Source: Beta vulgaris subsp. vulgaris (taxonomy: Eukaryota > Streptophyta > Magnoliopsida > Caryophyllales > Amaranthaceae). Taken from it: a stretch of 64,000 nucleotides of DNA. Shown piece after piece: positions 10,839 to 22,949 of the stretch. The translations under genes were made by a program, and so were the position numbers. The notes beneath the pieces were generated by a model. The model did no database searches and was not told where the DNA came from. It saw nothing but the letters and a program-made list of their open reading frames with translations. The DNA lies in assembly GCF_026745355.1 (NCBI RefSeq), contig NC_079206.1, positions 41,897,036 to 41,961,035 of the forward strand, read 5' to 3'. Numbering within the stretch: position 1 is the first letter of the stretch; every line of letters starts with the position of its first letter.

Positions 10839-11363
10839 AAGTGAACGACGACTACTGGATATTGATCGTCGATGGATCTTCTAATTTTCGTGGCCCAGGT
10901 TTAGGCATTATGCTAAAGTCACCACAGGGGGGTAAGAAAGTACGAGCCATTTGCTGTGAATTTAGAGCGACGAATAACGAAGCCGATACGAGGCGCTTAT
11001 AGCCGGAATGACGTTAGCAGAAGACATGGGAGCGAAAGCGTTGAAAGTCTTCAGCGATTCACTGCTGATAGTCAGCCAAGTCAAAGGCGAATTCGCAGCA
11101 AAAGACTCTAAAATGGCCATGTATCTGGAAATAGCTCAGAGTAAAAGTAAAGTATTTAATTCGTTTGATATTTTGCAGATACCTAGGGATCAAAATACAC
11201 AAGCGGATGCATTGGCCAACCTCGGATCTTCTTTAAGGGACGTTTCGTTTACGTCCGTCCCTATTGTTCACTTGACAAACCCTGCCATCGCTAAAAATAT
11301 TGGAGACGCTGTCGCAACCACGACCGACCAACTTCGAGACAGTCGTGGGTCGTCAATAATATA
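10839..11363 (+). pseudogene. Element B second (Tat-type) RNase H
   Basis: WILIVDGSSNFRGPGLGIML starts right after T1, with EFRATNNEAD downstream, then a frame break. From 11008 it continues as MTLAEDMGAKALKVFSDS and IPRDQNTQADALANLGS. This is the additional RNase H domain known from Tat elements, with catalytic acidic residues in VDGSS, NNEA and FSDS still present. It stops at 11361. It lies before integrase, as expected. Confidence 0.85.
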
Positions 11364-11465
11364 GACGGTCCCGCGTCAGGAAGTAATCCCGAGATGACGA
11401 GGTAAGTGTCAGTTGGACAAAACCATTTTATGATTTCCTTGCTAACGATGTACTCCCAACAGATA

Positions 11466-12636
11466 AGGCGGAGGCACGCAGAATGCGATTCAAGGCGTCG
11501 CGATACGTCCTCATTCAGGAGTACTCTTCAAACGGTCCGCCGCAGGCCCCTACCTACGTTGTTTGGAAAAGGAGCAGTGGGGGCAAGTCCTGAAGGACAT
11601 GCACGATGGCACCTGTGGGAATCATTCAGGAGGGCGCAGCTTATCTAATAGAGTATTGCGCATGGGCTATTATTGGCCGACAATGAGGAAGGACGCAACA
11701 AGGTATGTCGCCAAATGTGATAGTTGTCAACGACATGCAGGTATGACGCACAAACCTTGTGAACCTTTGCATCCTACTCTAACACCTTGGCCTTTCATGA
11801 AGTGGGGCATGGACATAGTTGGTAAGTTACCTCCATCCCCGAGACAGAAGGTCTTTATGTTGGCACTAACTGACTATTTTTCTAAGTGGATTGAGGCAGG
11901 ATCTTTTCAGCAGGTACGTGATAAGGAAGTGATCTCCTTTATATACACTAACATCATTTGCAGATTTGGTGTCCGTCCGAGATAGTATGCGACAACGGGT
12001 CGCAGTTCATTAGCAACGAAACAAGACGCTTCTGCGATAGTGGGGCATAGCTTGCTAACGTCAACGCCAAGATACCCGCAAGCTAATGGACAGGCGAATC
12101 CAGCAACAAGCAATCATTGACTCTTTGAAGAAACGACTCACAGCCAAGAAAGGTAAATGGGCCTCGCGTTGCCTTCCATCTTGTGGGCTAATCGTACGAC
12201 ACCACGCACCGCCACCGGACAAACTCCGTTCTCATTAGTCTATGGTTGGACGGGTTGTCCTGCAACAGAGGTGAGCGTCCGACTGCGAGATGCAGCCTAG
12301 CGACGGAACCACGGAACCGCGACGAATTGATTAACGACCTAGATACCATTGAGGAATTGCGCGATGCAGCGCTGGTGCGCATGGCAGCACAGCAGCAAAT
12401 AGTAGCGAGGAGCTTAACAAAAACGTTCAAGCCAAGTCCTTCGTCGAAGGAGATTGGGTCCTAAGAAAAGTGTTCCAAAACACACAGAGGCTAACGCTGG
12501 CAAACTAGGCCAGAATGGGAAGGGCCATACCAAATCAGTAAAGTAAGGCCATGGAGCCTACCAATTGGTTCGACATGACGGAAGCTCAGTACCTCGCAGT
12601 TGGAATGCCACGCACCTCAAACGATACTACTTTTAA
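11466..12636 (+). pseudogene. Element B integrase, broken
   Basis: The zinc-binding N-terminus reads GNHSGGRSL, GYYWPTMRKDA and CDSCQRHAG. The catalytic core shows WGMDIVGKLPPSP and LTDYFSKWIEA (first Asp), then CDNGSQF (second Asp) in another frame near 11990, and PRYPQANGQA near 12070. There the expected Glu is lost to a one-base frameshift. [22 protein letters not shown] follows at about 12185, and the C-terminus ends WNATHLKRYYF with a stop at 12634. It would insert element cDNA into DNA but cannot be made intact. Confidence 0.87.
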
Positions 12637-12953
12637 AACGCCAAGTGGCGAGCTTTGTTTTCATTTTCAGTCAAAAAAAAAAACAACATATATACAGAGA
12701 AGTGGATTGTTGGTAATGTATAATTGGGTCGCTAGGTGATAGGACCATAGTGTTCTCTCACGGGTACTTGTTGAAGTTGCAGGCAAGTTGTCCACATTCA
12801 ACTCATGAACGTCCCAACGACTTCCACCATTACCTCAGCCGACGAACGACAGGGCACAGTCATTTTAAAATCATAGCTATTGGTGACATTTCAGCCATCC
12901 CCTGACGGGCACATGTAAGTTTTGTGTATTTCCTATGTGTATTCTAGAAAGTC

Positions 12954-13143
12954 GTTTAATCCAAACGCGTCTGAAGACTATTATGATTTTATTGAGTCCA
13001 AACGATACGTCAGATGACTAATTATGACTTTTATTGAGTCCAAACGATACTCGTATGACTAATTATGACTTTTATTGAGTCCAAATGATACGTCCTTGAC
13101 TAATTATGACTCTTACTAAGTCCAAGCGATACGTCTGAGCGAC
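12954..13143. repeat. 41-42-bp tandem repeat between pol and antisense ORF of element B
   Basis: Four to five copies of TTGAGTCCAAACGATACGTC followed by a variable piece and GACTAATTATGACTTTTA. Tandem arrays at this position are common in Tat elements. Confidence 0.85.
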
Positions 13144-13275
13144 CAAGGATGGCCTATAGAACGCCTGAGTTAATCCTTTAGAAACGTCAAAATAACGACC
13201 AGGATACATGCATGTGACACAAGCAGAACATAAGATTATCTATGATAAGAAATTTTTCAGAAGCAACGTAGTAAA

Positions 13276-13392
13276 TGGTCACCCCCATAGGCGTCCCAAA
13301 AAGTACGACGATTAGTAATTTAAAAGTTATGGTCACCCCCTTAGGTGACCCAAAAGTATAATACAAACAGTCACTCCCTTGAGTGACTTAAA
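13276..13392. repeat. Second tandem repeat of element B
   Basis: Three degenerate copies of GGTCACCCCCTTAGGTGACC plus AAAA and a spacer, about 45-57 bp apart. Each copy is itself a short palindrome (GTCAC...GTGAC). Confidence 0.7.
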
Positions 13393-13450
13393 ACACAGTT
13401 TGATTAAAAAAGTTTAAAGGATAAGAGGCATGACATAAGGGACTAGGAGA

Positions 13451-15394
13451 TTAAACGTCAGAGACCTTCTCAGCTTCCTTCTCCTCTGACTGTTTCAGCT
13501 GGCAAGACATGTGGCTGGGGCTTCCTTCTCAGTCTCAGGGTCAGGAGGCACATCCGACGCTATGAACCCAGCACAAGACGGGGTTTTCATCAACCTTTAT
13601 GTGGAATCCGCCGTCGCAGCTAAGTCCTCCTCATCCATAAGATCTTTCATTGACCCCATGAATTGGATGTATAGGTCGATGTCCTTTTGCGGCGTCCAGG
13701 ATGCTGTCTTCTTCATCAGGAACTGGTACATCAGCTTCGCCCTGACCCTAGTCGTCACCTCAGCCTCGAGCATGTCCAGCTCGTTCTTCTGTGCGTCGAC
13801 GCTCGCTTGGAGCGTCGAGATCTCTAGACGAGAAGACTCCTCCAACCTAGTTGCCCTAGCCTTATCTCTTCCAGCTCCTCCCCATTCTTCTGCAAAGATT
13901 CTTCATGTCCTCCATGGCCTTCTTGCAGGACTCCACCTCGTCGCTCTTGGACTTTGCGTCCAACTCAGCCTTCTCCATTCTCTGCTTCATGGTCAGATGA
14001 CCTTTCAGCAGAGAGGAGATCTCCCTCTTAGCCATCAGGAGATGTTGAGAAGACTGCACAAAAAAATATAAGATACGTGTCATTTAGAGAGTCGCAAGCT
14101 ATAGTCATAAGAAGGCATAATGTTTGAAAAGGGAAGTCGGAAGTTTATACCTGAAATAGGAGTTCCAGCCCATCCAACATCATGCGAGGAACAGTATGTT
14201 CCTTGATCCTTTCCATTGCGCTGGGAAAGAGGAACCTGTCTGCTTCAGGCCATATGGACCGTTCCAACGACATGAAGTCACTTGGGACGGTCACAGAGTA
14301 GGAAGGCCCACTCTTGTCTGGAGGGGCCAAGAAATCATTTTCGCGTCTTGGACGCGACGTCCTGTTCATCGTCCAAATGGACGACGACCGCCGTGTCCTT
14401 CTTTGCTGATGCTGACGATAGGGACGTCCGTCAGCGAAGATTCCCTCTTACGTTTGCCAGCATCTCAGCTAGCGCTTGACCTCCAAACTCCCCCTAGGAC
14501 GCGACTGTGATGAACCTGTCCAAGAATACCAAGCAAGTTAGTAACGCAAGACCTTCCTTAGAAATCTACTTAGAAATAAAAGACAGATGGACTAACCAGA
14601 TGCCATAGATGAACAACTATCTTGAGAAGCAAAGAGAACCCTTCTGAACTCCTGTCGTCCTCTGACACCTTCAGAAACTTGTCACAGAAACCCTGAGACT
14701 CGTCGCGATGCGACAATAGTTTTGGATTAATACCTGCAAAAGAAACGATGTAAGAATGGTGTTAACGACACATCGCAAGCTTAGAAAAACTGGAAATTAA
14801 CACACCTTCGGTATTCCAGCCACCGACCAGAGACGCCCCGGCTTCCCCTAGCGACGACCTCTTCACAAAAACAAACCTGTTCTTCCAACCCTGTCGTTTG
14901 ACTGAATTCCCCGACCAGAGGTTCTAACCTCGCTTTTGCATGTAGAGCTATCCTATTTTTTGCTTTAACCCTAATTTCATAGTGCAACAGTAGGTCGTGA
15001 AGGGTGAAGGCCTCTTCCCAAGACGCTGTCACCCTGTCGATGACGCTAAGAATCCTCCAGACTTGGGGCATGATTTGTCCAGGACTGATCTGGTAAATCT
15101 GCATCAAATCCCTTGCCAGGGGGGTAAAAGGAAGCCTAAGACCTATTTTGAAAGGGTATTCGTAAAGCACTACCCATTTTTGGGGACCGATTCTGGGGGT
15201 TCGTCAGGTTCGGCATTCCTAATGACAGTACTCTCAGGCAAATTTCCTAAGTCTAAAAATCTTAAAAGGTCCTCTTCTGACATCGTTGACAGTTCGTCCT
15301 CATTCTCTACCCTTAATTCTACAGCTTTCTCCTTTCCTTTCGACTTCTCTTGATTTTTCACAAAAGTCCTAATACTGCGTCTACTTGGAGCCAT
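13451..15394 (-). pseudogene. Element B antisense ORF (gypsy-type extra ORF, Transposase_28-like)
   Basis: The start is MAPSRRSIRTFVKNQEKSKG at 15394. The first part is acidic (ENEDELSTMSEEDLLRFLDL). A one-base slip at an A run near 15172-15176 moves the frame, which then reads VVLYEYPFKIGLRLPFTPLA and the region matching the plant family called putative gypsy-type transposon. The reading ends near 14781 at a likely GT splice donor. Downstream pieces at 14083-13862 and 13845-13597 are heptad-rich (coiled coil), and the last piece ends SEEKEAEKVSDV at 13451. It lies between integrase and 3' LTR, opposite to pol, as in other Tat elements. The function is unknown. Confidence 0.75.
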
Positions 15395-15584
15395 GAGAAC
15401 GTAGAAGAAGAAAAGATAGAGCGAATCAAAGGAAAAAATGAGCAGAAAGTGCGAAGTTACCTGGTGTCACGATCGATTTCCCGGCGGAGAGAATAAAGAG
15501 AGTTAAGGAAGTTGCCTTACTTAAAGAGAGAGAAAGATTTGATGAAATTGGAAGTGGGGATTGAGTTGTTTAAAAACCGCCTTA

Positions 15585-15596
15585 GTTATTTATGCC
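15585..15596 (-). promoter_or_regulatory. Possible TATA box of the element B antisense gene
   Basis: The minus strand reads GGCATAAATAAC about 190 bp before the ATG at 15394. The two other antisense ORFs in the window also have TATA-like boxes upstream. Prediction only. Confidence 0.35.
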
Positions 15597-15877
15597 AACT
15601 AAAGCAATCATGAAAATGGACCAACGGTTATAATTAAAACGGCATTTAAACAAAAAAACTACCTTTTTGCAGTTGGCGACTCTTGATTGCCAAAGATAAA
15701 CCGTTCAAGAGTTTCCTTTCCTTCCTTATGTTCCCTTCGGAATTTTTTCTAAAAACTACAAGTGCAAAGATTTAGCTTATGATATTTTTGATTCCTAACG
15801 ATTTAGACAGAACTTTTGATTAATTTAAAGGAATTTTTTACAATTGTCTCATGGGCTTTGTGTACCCCGATTTCACA

Positions 15878-15889
15878 ATTGGGGCAAAC
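15878..15889 (+). promoter_or_regulatory. Polypurine tract of element B
   Basis: ATTGGGGCAAAC directly precedes the 3' LTR start at 15890. It would prime plus-strand DNA synthesis. Confidence 0.65.
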
Positions 15890-16519
15890 TGTTATGGCTG
15901 AATTTTTTACAGTTGACATTGACGCAAGGACGCGATGACCGATGACATGACAACCTACGGCACAGTGACGAAGAAATTAGACCGAAGACGTAGCAGGCAA
16001 GCGGAATTTGAAGTGGAACATTAAATGAGTAACGGTCTGGCTAAATAAGGAAAGATTAACCAGCCATAAATTCAGCCGTTAAGGAGCGTGGGTCAAGACG
16101 TTGGCACAAAGTGAAGGAGACGCCGTGATTTAAGCAAGGAAATCAATAATAATGAGTAGATTTATTGTTGTATTCGTTGGGAAAAAGCCAAAGGAAAGAA
16201 AAGGCATATAAAAGAGAGAGAGAGGTCATTTTCATGTTTTTTACGCAACATTGTGAGAAAGACACTAAGGTGAACTTGGCATTCTTGTAAACGACACTCA
16301 GTCACAAAGAAAGATAGTGAATGATATTAGTTTGGTGGATCTCTAACCACCTGCCGTTTTATACCCATCTTCATTGGGGTTTTCTGCGTCACCATTTTTG
16401 TGTGTTTATCCCCTTTGACTCCCCTTTGCATTCTTTCGTCGCATTGACCTCAACATTATCTGGTTGACACGTCCCACAAACTTCAATTTCATCGTTAGCG
16501 ATAAATTTTAGCATAAACA
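15890..16519 (+). repeat. Element B 3' LTR
   Basis: About 630 bp, matching 1668-2304 from TGTTATGGC to ATAAACA. It is followed by TATAC and then by element A's protease in frame. Confidence 0.93.
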
Positions 16520-16524
16520 TATAC

Positions 16525-16694
16525 CTAGTGATAGGATTCACGACGGCATCAGCAATACGTGAAGGCTTCACAAAATTGCCAGTTAGAATGGGTAAGATTG
16601 ACGATGCCAGAGATGTAATGGTAGAATTTCCGGTAGTGGATTTTTCGGGAGCATATAACACAATAGTCGGGAGGCCCTTTATTCTTGACGTCTA
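16525..16694 (+). pseudogene. Element A protease, C-terminal part
   Basis: After the right flank TATAC the reading is LVIGFTTASAIREGF, then FPVVDFSGAYNTIVGRP, with a stop at 16692. It is exactly in phase with the frame broken at 1667 when one copy of the 5-bp target is removed, so it is the second half of one protease domain. Confidence 0.85.
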
Positions 16695-17099
16695 GGGAGT
16701 GGTATCCACTTATCATTTGACTATGTTGTATGTATCCAATTAGAGTACGATGAAAAAAAGGGGAAATTAAGAGACCGACAAATCATGCTACTTAACGACG
16801 TTGAATCAGCCGACACGGAGGATTCCTGCTGAAGATCTAAGTCCGCCAACAAGGAAAGAAAAAAGGGATAAATTGAAAGCAATTGCAGAGGAGGAACAGT
16901 GAACAAGAAGAATGAAAAGGACGTGGAAATACCCATGGAAGAACTAAAAGCTAGGCAAGATGACTCACCAAGGCCCAAACCGGATGGGGAGTCCATGCAG
17001 GAGATGCTGGCGGACGATCACTATCGGAACAGACATGAACCCAGAGGTCAGGATCACCTGGTGACTCTCTTATGAGAAAACGCTAACGTATTCGCGTTC

Positions 17100-17875
17100 T
17101 CGACGGATGAGTTACTTGGAATAGACCCGACCAAGATGGTTCATCGTTTGAATATCGACAGCGCAATTTCTTGCGTCAAACAGAATAAAAGAAATTTTTC
17201 AGCAGAAAATAATAAGGCTATCAAAGAACAATTGATAAGTTGATGGCGGCTGATTTGATTGAGGCGCGTGACTGCCCCGAATGGATGGCTAATGTAATGA
17301 TGGTAAAGAAGGCAAATGGTCAGTGGCGAATGTGTGTTGATTTGCCTGGCCAAAAGATTGCTATCCGTTACCAAGGATAGACCAGTTGGTGGACTCCACT
17401 AGTGGTTATGCATTACTTAGTTTCGTGGATGCATTCTAGGGGTATCACCAGATCAGTCTCCTAAAGGCCGATAAAAAGAAAACTGCATTTATCACGAACT
17501 GCAGAGTTTAGAATTAGAAATCAATGCCCTTTGACTTGAGGAATGTTGGAGCCACATATCATAAGCTGGTCGACAAGATCTTCGCGGACCAGAAGGGGAG
17601 AAACATTGAAGTATATGTGGGCGATTTGATCGTCAAAGGCAAGATTAAACAGGAAAATATTGACGACTTGGAAGAAACCTTCAGTACTTTGAGAAGATAT
17701 AAGATGAAGCTCAACTTAAGGAAATGTGTCTTTAGAGTAAGAGCAGGAAATTTTTTGGGATTTATGGTTAGTAAGAGGGGGATTGACGCCAACCCAGACA
17801 AGCTTCGAGGAATTGTTGATTTATCGGAACCAAAAGTTGTCAAGGATATCTAGATTTTGACAGGTAGGATGATAA
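17100..17875 (+). pseudogene. Element A reverse transcriptase, heavily broken
   Basis: Early pieces read MVHRLNIDSAISCVKQNKRN and NGQWRMCVD across several frames. The clearest open stretch (17524-17853) has MPFDLRNVGATYHKLVDKIF, then IEVYVGDLIVKGK and NLRKCVFRVRAGNFLGFMV. The catalytic YxDD is Y-V-G-D, so a catalytic Asp is lost. The order of motifs matches a gypsy RT. Confidence 0.85.
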
Positions 17876-18575
17876 CCCTAACTGGCTTCATGTCCAAATC
17901 GACTGACAAGGCCTCACCTTTCTTCTCATTGTTGAGAGGCAGCAAAAAGTTTGAGTGAGGAGAGGAGTAGAGCAAAGCTTTCATTGTGATCAAGGAGCAT
18001 TTGAAAACTCTCCATACCATTTCTCGACCACAGACATGAGATACTCTACAATTATACATCTCGACCTCGCCAAAAACTGTCGCAATCGCTTTGTTAGTGG
18101 AGAAGGAAAAGAGACAACAGCCAATGTACTTTGTTAGTCATATTCTTAATGGGCCAGAAAGTCGTTATCAACTGGTAGAAAAGATGGTGTTTGTTCTGAT
18201 AATTACAACGAGAAAGCTCTAACCATATTAGATTGTCATCTCATCCACATTTTAATAAACCAACCTCTAGAGAAAGCATTGTAAAAGAAGATAGATAGTT
18301 CGGGTCGCCTTTTGGAATAGGAAGTTGAGTTATCCAAGTACAACATTCAATACAAGCCAAGAACCACCATCAAGGCGCAGGTGTTGGCGAATTTTATTAT
18401 AGAGGTAGCCTATGAAATAGAAGAATAGGTTGAAAAAAGAAACATGGATGTTAAAGGTAGATGGCTCATCGATCGTGAGCGGATCCGGGGGCTTATTTGC
18501 TTTGAAGTCAATGGATGACATTAAGCTTAAAAATTCTTGGAACGTTAGAGTTAGAGCCACCTTTTGTCGTCAAAA
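17876..18575 (+). pseudogene. Element A RNase H region with start of second RNase H
   Basis: Readable pieces are GSKKFEWGEE-like sequence near 17940, KRQQPMYFVSHILNGPESRY near 18113, and ETWMLKVDGSSIVSGSGG near 18436. The last is the beginning of the Tat-type second RNase H. The reading fades before the Stowaway MITE at 18581. No integrase follows. Confidence 0.75.
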
Positions 18576-18580
18576 TAATA

Positions 18581-18831
18581 CTTCCTCCGTTCCATAATAA
18601 GTGAAACACTTATTATTTTAGAACGTTTCAAAATAACTGAAACATACCTTAAATGGAAAAAAGAAAGTGAGAAAATGACAAGAGTACCCATGATAAACTT
18701 GTGTGGTTTTCTTTTCTCTCTTCTCCTTTTGATAATGACAAGGGTATTTATGACTTTAAGGGTTTTGAAAGTGATGTTAATAAAATCTTGTGCCCAATCC
18801 CTATGTTTCACTTATTATGGAACGGAGGAAG
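18581..18831. mobile_element. Stowaway-type MITE (Tc1/mariner-like)
   Basis: 251 bp with 28-bp inverted ends that match perfectly: left CTTCCTCCGTTCCATAATAA then GTGAAACA, right its reverse complement. TA dinucleotides (18579-18580 and 18832-18833) flank it as the target duplication. The CTCCxTCCGTTCC-type end is typical of Stowaway. No coding capacity. It sits inside the decayed pol of element A. Confidence 0.93.
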
Positions 18832-18924
18832 TATAAACTTTTGTCAACATTCCATTACTTACCTTCCGATTTTGTTGTACGAGAAGGAAAATAGGCCACA
18901 CAATACTAAAGACCATATGAAAGG

Positions 18925-19165
18925 TTAAGTGTACCAACAGACAGATAACATGCCAAATATAAAAGCGACTAGATAACAAGGCAAATATAATAGCGGCCAT
19001 ATAACAAGTCCAAATGGTTATATAACAGGTTAAATGTAAAAGTGGCCATATAACAAGCCCAAATGCTCAAATAATAGGCCAAGTATAAAAACGGCCATAT
19101 AACAGGCCCAAATAGTCAAATCACAGGCACAACTTAAAAACAACCAGATAATAGGCTTCAGCCAT
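18925..19165. repeat. Degenerate tandem repeat in element A
   Basis: About four copies of a 50-70-bp unit containing AAATATAAAAGCGGCCATAT and AACAGGCCCAAATG. It occupies the same position (between pol and antisense ORF) as the arrays of element B. Confidence 0.7.
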
Positions 19166-19484
19166 ATGAGGCGAAAAATTTATGCGACAAGGCTCTTATC
19201 GGCAATGATTCTCGAACATTGTAAAACATATAGAGATCATATAACAGATCAAAAGAAAGCAAAAAGTGGCAAACATATGACTAAATGCAAAGGCCTGCAA
19301 ATACTTAAATGCAACATTTCATACCGAATTATTGGCATGGTGACCAACTGTAGGTAGCCATCAAAAAAGGCATTTAAAAATTTGTAACATTAATTGCAAG
19401 TTAAGTGTATTGAAGTTACATGCCAAAATGGGCCGAATATAAATAAAGTTAGAATAATATTCGAGTTACAAAAACGAGCAACTA

Positions 19485-22269
19485 TTAGAAGTAAATGAGG
19501 AGCCAGGAGATGACTGCCAAAAAATTCAAGGGAATGGCCCTCTTCACTAGGAAACTACAGTAGATGTTAGCAATCATGTCCTCTCTACAAATGAAGAGTT
19601 CACCTTCAAGAGGACGTGTATGTGTGCCGCTAGAAAATGCAGTTTCCGTTTTGTCCCAGTTGAAAGTTGGATGGGTATGACAGACAAATTTTTTCGCGGC
19701 CACCCAACCTTCATCGTACCTCTCCCCTAGCCGACCAATGAAATCAACAAACATTTCAAACTCTACAACAACTAATTGGCCTACTTCAAACTTGGCTTTC
19801 TCCACAACAGCAGCCAGTTCGCCTTTAGCGGACTCGAGGGCCGTCTCTAAATCAGCTGTTTTCTTCTCAGCCTCCTCCAATTTCACCGCCTTGTGATAAA
19901 GATCCACCAGCTCAACATCGATCTCGGCCCTCGCTGTGTTCTTACCATCCATATATTGTTGTATGTTGTCTGTGCGAGTCTCGGCAGCATCAAATTTGGT
20001 TTAAAACTCATCCCGAGACTGTTTATAGCTATCGGCCAAAGATTGATACTAGATCTATTGCTCGATAAGCTTGACAACAGAGTTGTTGGCCTATATAAAA
20101 GGGACGAGATTAAAAAACAAACAAAAGGGGAGAAGGTAGTCTTATCACCACCATGTCGTGTGCAAGCTGGGCCGCTGGGGCCACCAACTTGTCTGTCGAG
20201 CAATTAATGGGCAGTTGGGTGGGATGTTAGCATATAACGACTAATCCTCCCTCACGTCCCATTGAGGCTGATACACCTTTCATAGGGTGGTAAGAGGACG
20301 AGAGAAATCAACCTTCATGGGGGCACAAAGAGTTACCTCTTTCTCCGTGAATCGAGAATAAATTCGCTAACCCAGATCTGAGAGAAAATCTTCTGGTGCA
20401 TGGAAGAGCCAGACCCTAGTGTCGTTCTAATGTTATTGATGAGAGCAAGGAGATAAAAAGTTAAATTGGCCACAGGAACAGACTCTCGAACTAGGGAGTC
20501 TGAGATGTTGATGGCGAATCCCATATTATGGGTCTCAAAGGCGACAATAACCTCCAAAGCCTCCCTTTTACTGAGACTATCATCAGCGTCAGTGGTTTCG
20601 CGAGGGGGTCTGCGGTTGGCAGCTCCCCTAACTCTTTTAACCGGAACCTGCACAACGGGCTGGGAAACATTTTGGTTTCCCCGACCATCGTTATGGCCAA
20701 GAGTACAACCGAGATTACGATTCCCATGACTGCGATCAACACCACGAAGGCCACCAGTCTGGACATGAATGGTGTCGTAATCAAAAACATAAATTCAGGG
20801 TCGAGACCAAACTACTCGAGATATAGACTGCCGGCACCTACAAAAGAAACTGCAACAACAATGATTTAGCATTCATGGTGGGTCTGGCAGAGAAGCAAAG
20901 CAGATAGAGGCTCATTCCCCAGTATATATTTAGCATTGGGAAGCCATGTCTTAAGGACCCTCCCTCCAGCTTCTTCGTCGTCAATGATAACAGTCCCAAG
21001 CTCGGACTCAAAATAATTGTAGTCCTTTTTTCCAGCTGCGGATAAACTATAGGAGGGTACATCCTCCATCTGAGTCACCGGCTTGGTGAAATGGCGAAAA
21101 AGAGGGTAGTTGTCCGGGACCTTCACCCAGTAGAAAGCTGTCTGCCAACCCTTCACCCCGTTAGTTTAGGGTATACAATAAGCTTATTTTGTCCGACATC
21201 AAAGACCACCATCCTTTCTCGATTGACCCATTTTTCGCAGCCAATGAAGCCGGCAGAAAAGGTTAAAGGTTTTAAGAAAATCCTTGAAACAACATACCCA
21301 AACGTACACGATCACGTTCCTAATGGCCAAGAGGGTTAGTTGGTACAAACAGGCGTTGAATGCCTTGAATACATTTACTAGAGTTAGGTCCAATAGAAAC
21401 CGCAACCCAACTCCAGATGATGGGTGTAAATAGAAATATGTCATGTCGGACAATAAGTTATTACAGCTCCTATGTCCGAAACCAGCAATTTATATGCATT
21501 TGGGAACGCGTATAATTCGTCCTCAACTTGGTAATACTCAAAACATATGGAATGTTGCCGCCATTTCTTACAAATAATTGTTGTCTTCGCACCGCTACTA
21601 TAATTTGTCGAGAAGTAGATCCAAGAGAATTTAGTATCGTCCTGGTTAGGGATTAGTTCTGGCCGAAACCAACGACAATTCTCGAGCTCCCCCCTTGGGC
21701 AATTTCGGTGGAGGGACGAGTACTCTTCTCTCGTCCCGAAGTAGAAGGACCCGGATTATGCTCACAATGATGATAAACAAGATCCCGAGTCTCCTCCATA
21801 GTAGCAACAGAGTCGTTATCAGAAGCTAAATCAACAACATGTGGATGTGAAGGGTCGACATCACGGGGGAGACGGTTGTAAAAATCTTCCTCTACTACAA
21901 CCCCAATATCCACCAAGCTAACTAGCCAAGCATGCTCCCTCAGTGCCAGGACATCAAGTCCTGGAACAACATGAGGTGGAGGGTTCTTAATGGTTCGACG
22001 AGCTAGAATTTGGTGCCTTAATTATCGTAATGTCTTCCTATCACCGCTTTCCCTCGCGGACAGATATTGAGAGGTCAAATGAAGCTCCTTATTCCTGTCG
22101 ACAATAATGGTAAATCAACTAATAAAGGGGTTCTTCCTTCCCTAGGAATAGAAGTAGAAGAACTTAGTCTGCTATGAAGGGTAGAGGGAGAAGAGGGGTC
22201 GCTTTCAGACATAAAGACATCACTAAGGGTTTTTTTACTATCTGGACGGTCTGGCATATTCTTAAGCAA
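19485..22269 (-). pseudogene. Element A antisense ORF (gypsy-type extra ORF, Transposase_28-like)
   Basis: Pieces run right to left: 22269-22075 (MPDRPDSKKTLSDVFMSESD start), 21916-21653 (acidic, VVEEDFYNRLPRDVDPSHPH), about 21453-20838 (the gypsy-type region: FSAGFIGCEKW-like, then GWQTAFYWVKVPDNYPLFRH) and 19952-19485 (coiled coil KLEEAEKKTADLETALESAK, then VDFIGRLGERYDEGWVAAKK). The order agrees with the antisense ORFs of Tat elements. Frames are broken by stops and probable introns. It runs opposite to element A's pol. Confidence 0.72.
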
Positions 22270-22674
22270 AAAAAGAAATACAATTAGTTAAAAGAGGCAA
22301 AAAAAGGTAAATGAAATGAAAGCTTCGCCAGAAAATTAATCGGAAAAATCAAATGAACTCCCAAAAAGCGTAGCGAAATGTTCCAAAAGAGCAAAAAGAG
22401 GAATTCCCAATTCAATGATGCCGAAACAAATCAAGAAGTCCACCTGAAATGTCGAAAGAAACGAACAAACCCAGAGAAGAAAGAGTTTAAATGGTGAAAT
22501 TCTTCTAACACAACGAACGAAAAGAACGTAAAACACTTTTAAAGAAGTTTGGTGACAAAAAATAAAGATTTTGGGAAGAACAAGGATCTTTGAAATTCTA
22601 GGAAAGCTCGAAAAACTAGAAAAAACTGAAGAAAGTTGATGTTGAAGAATAAAAAAAGGAAAGAAAAGCAATTT

Positions 22675-22688
22675 CACTTTATAAATGT
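22675..22688 (-). promoter_or_regulatory. Possible TATA box of the element A antisense gene
   Basis: The minus strand reads CATTTATAAAG about 410 bp before the start at 22269. Prediction only. Confidence 0.3.
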
Positions 22689-22949
22689 GGAACTCGACCG
22701 CCGTCCTTTCAACTGGTCTCCTCGATGCACGCCAAGTGTCACTAGTTGGGCTTAACCTAATACAAAATGAAGACAAATGAGCTGGATTTTAGAAAAAAGG
22801 TTATGACTTCACTTTTTGAAGTTTGTGTTTCTCCCCAAGCCAACATGTGGCAGAAGGAAAAAAAATTCACCGACAAACACAAAGTTTACTTGCATCCTCA
22901 ATGTAACATCAATGACGGTCACGAGCCCCAATGATATTGGGGCTCTAGT

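Larger units (their letters stand above)
1668..16519 (+). mobile_element. Element B: nested Tat-lineage Ty3/gypsy retrotransposon
   Basis: Two directly repeated LTRs (1668-2304 and 15890-16519) bound the element, with a primer-binding site after the first and a purine-rich tract before the second. Flanks are CATAC on the left (1663-1667) and TATAC on the right (16520-16524), a 5-bp target duplication with one mismatch. Order inside is gag, PR, RT, RNase H, [T1 insertion], second RNase H, integrase, tandem repeats, antisense ORF. The total is 14.85 kb including about 4.9 kb of T1, so about 9.95 kb of its own. All ORFs carry stops or frameshifts, so it is non-autonomous now. Confidence 0.93.

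Noticed and set aside
22336..22776. 146-codon minus ORF rich in Phe/Ser/Leu as a membrane protein
   Set aside because: It lies in the pyrimidine-rich leader upstream of the element A antisense ORF and looks like untranslated sequence.
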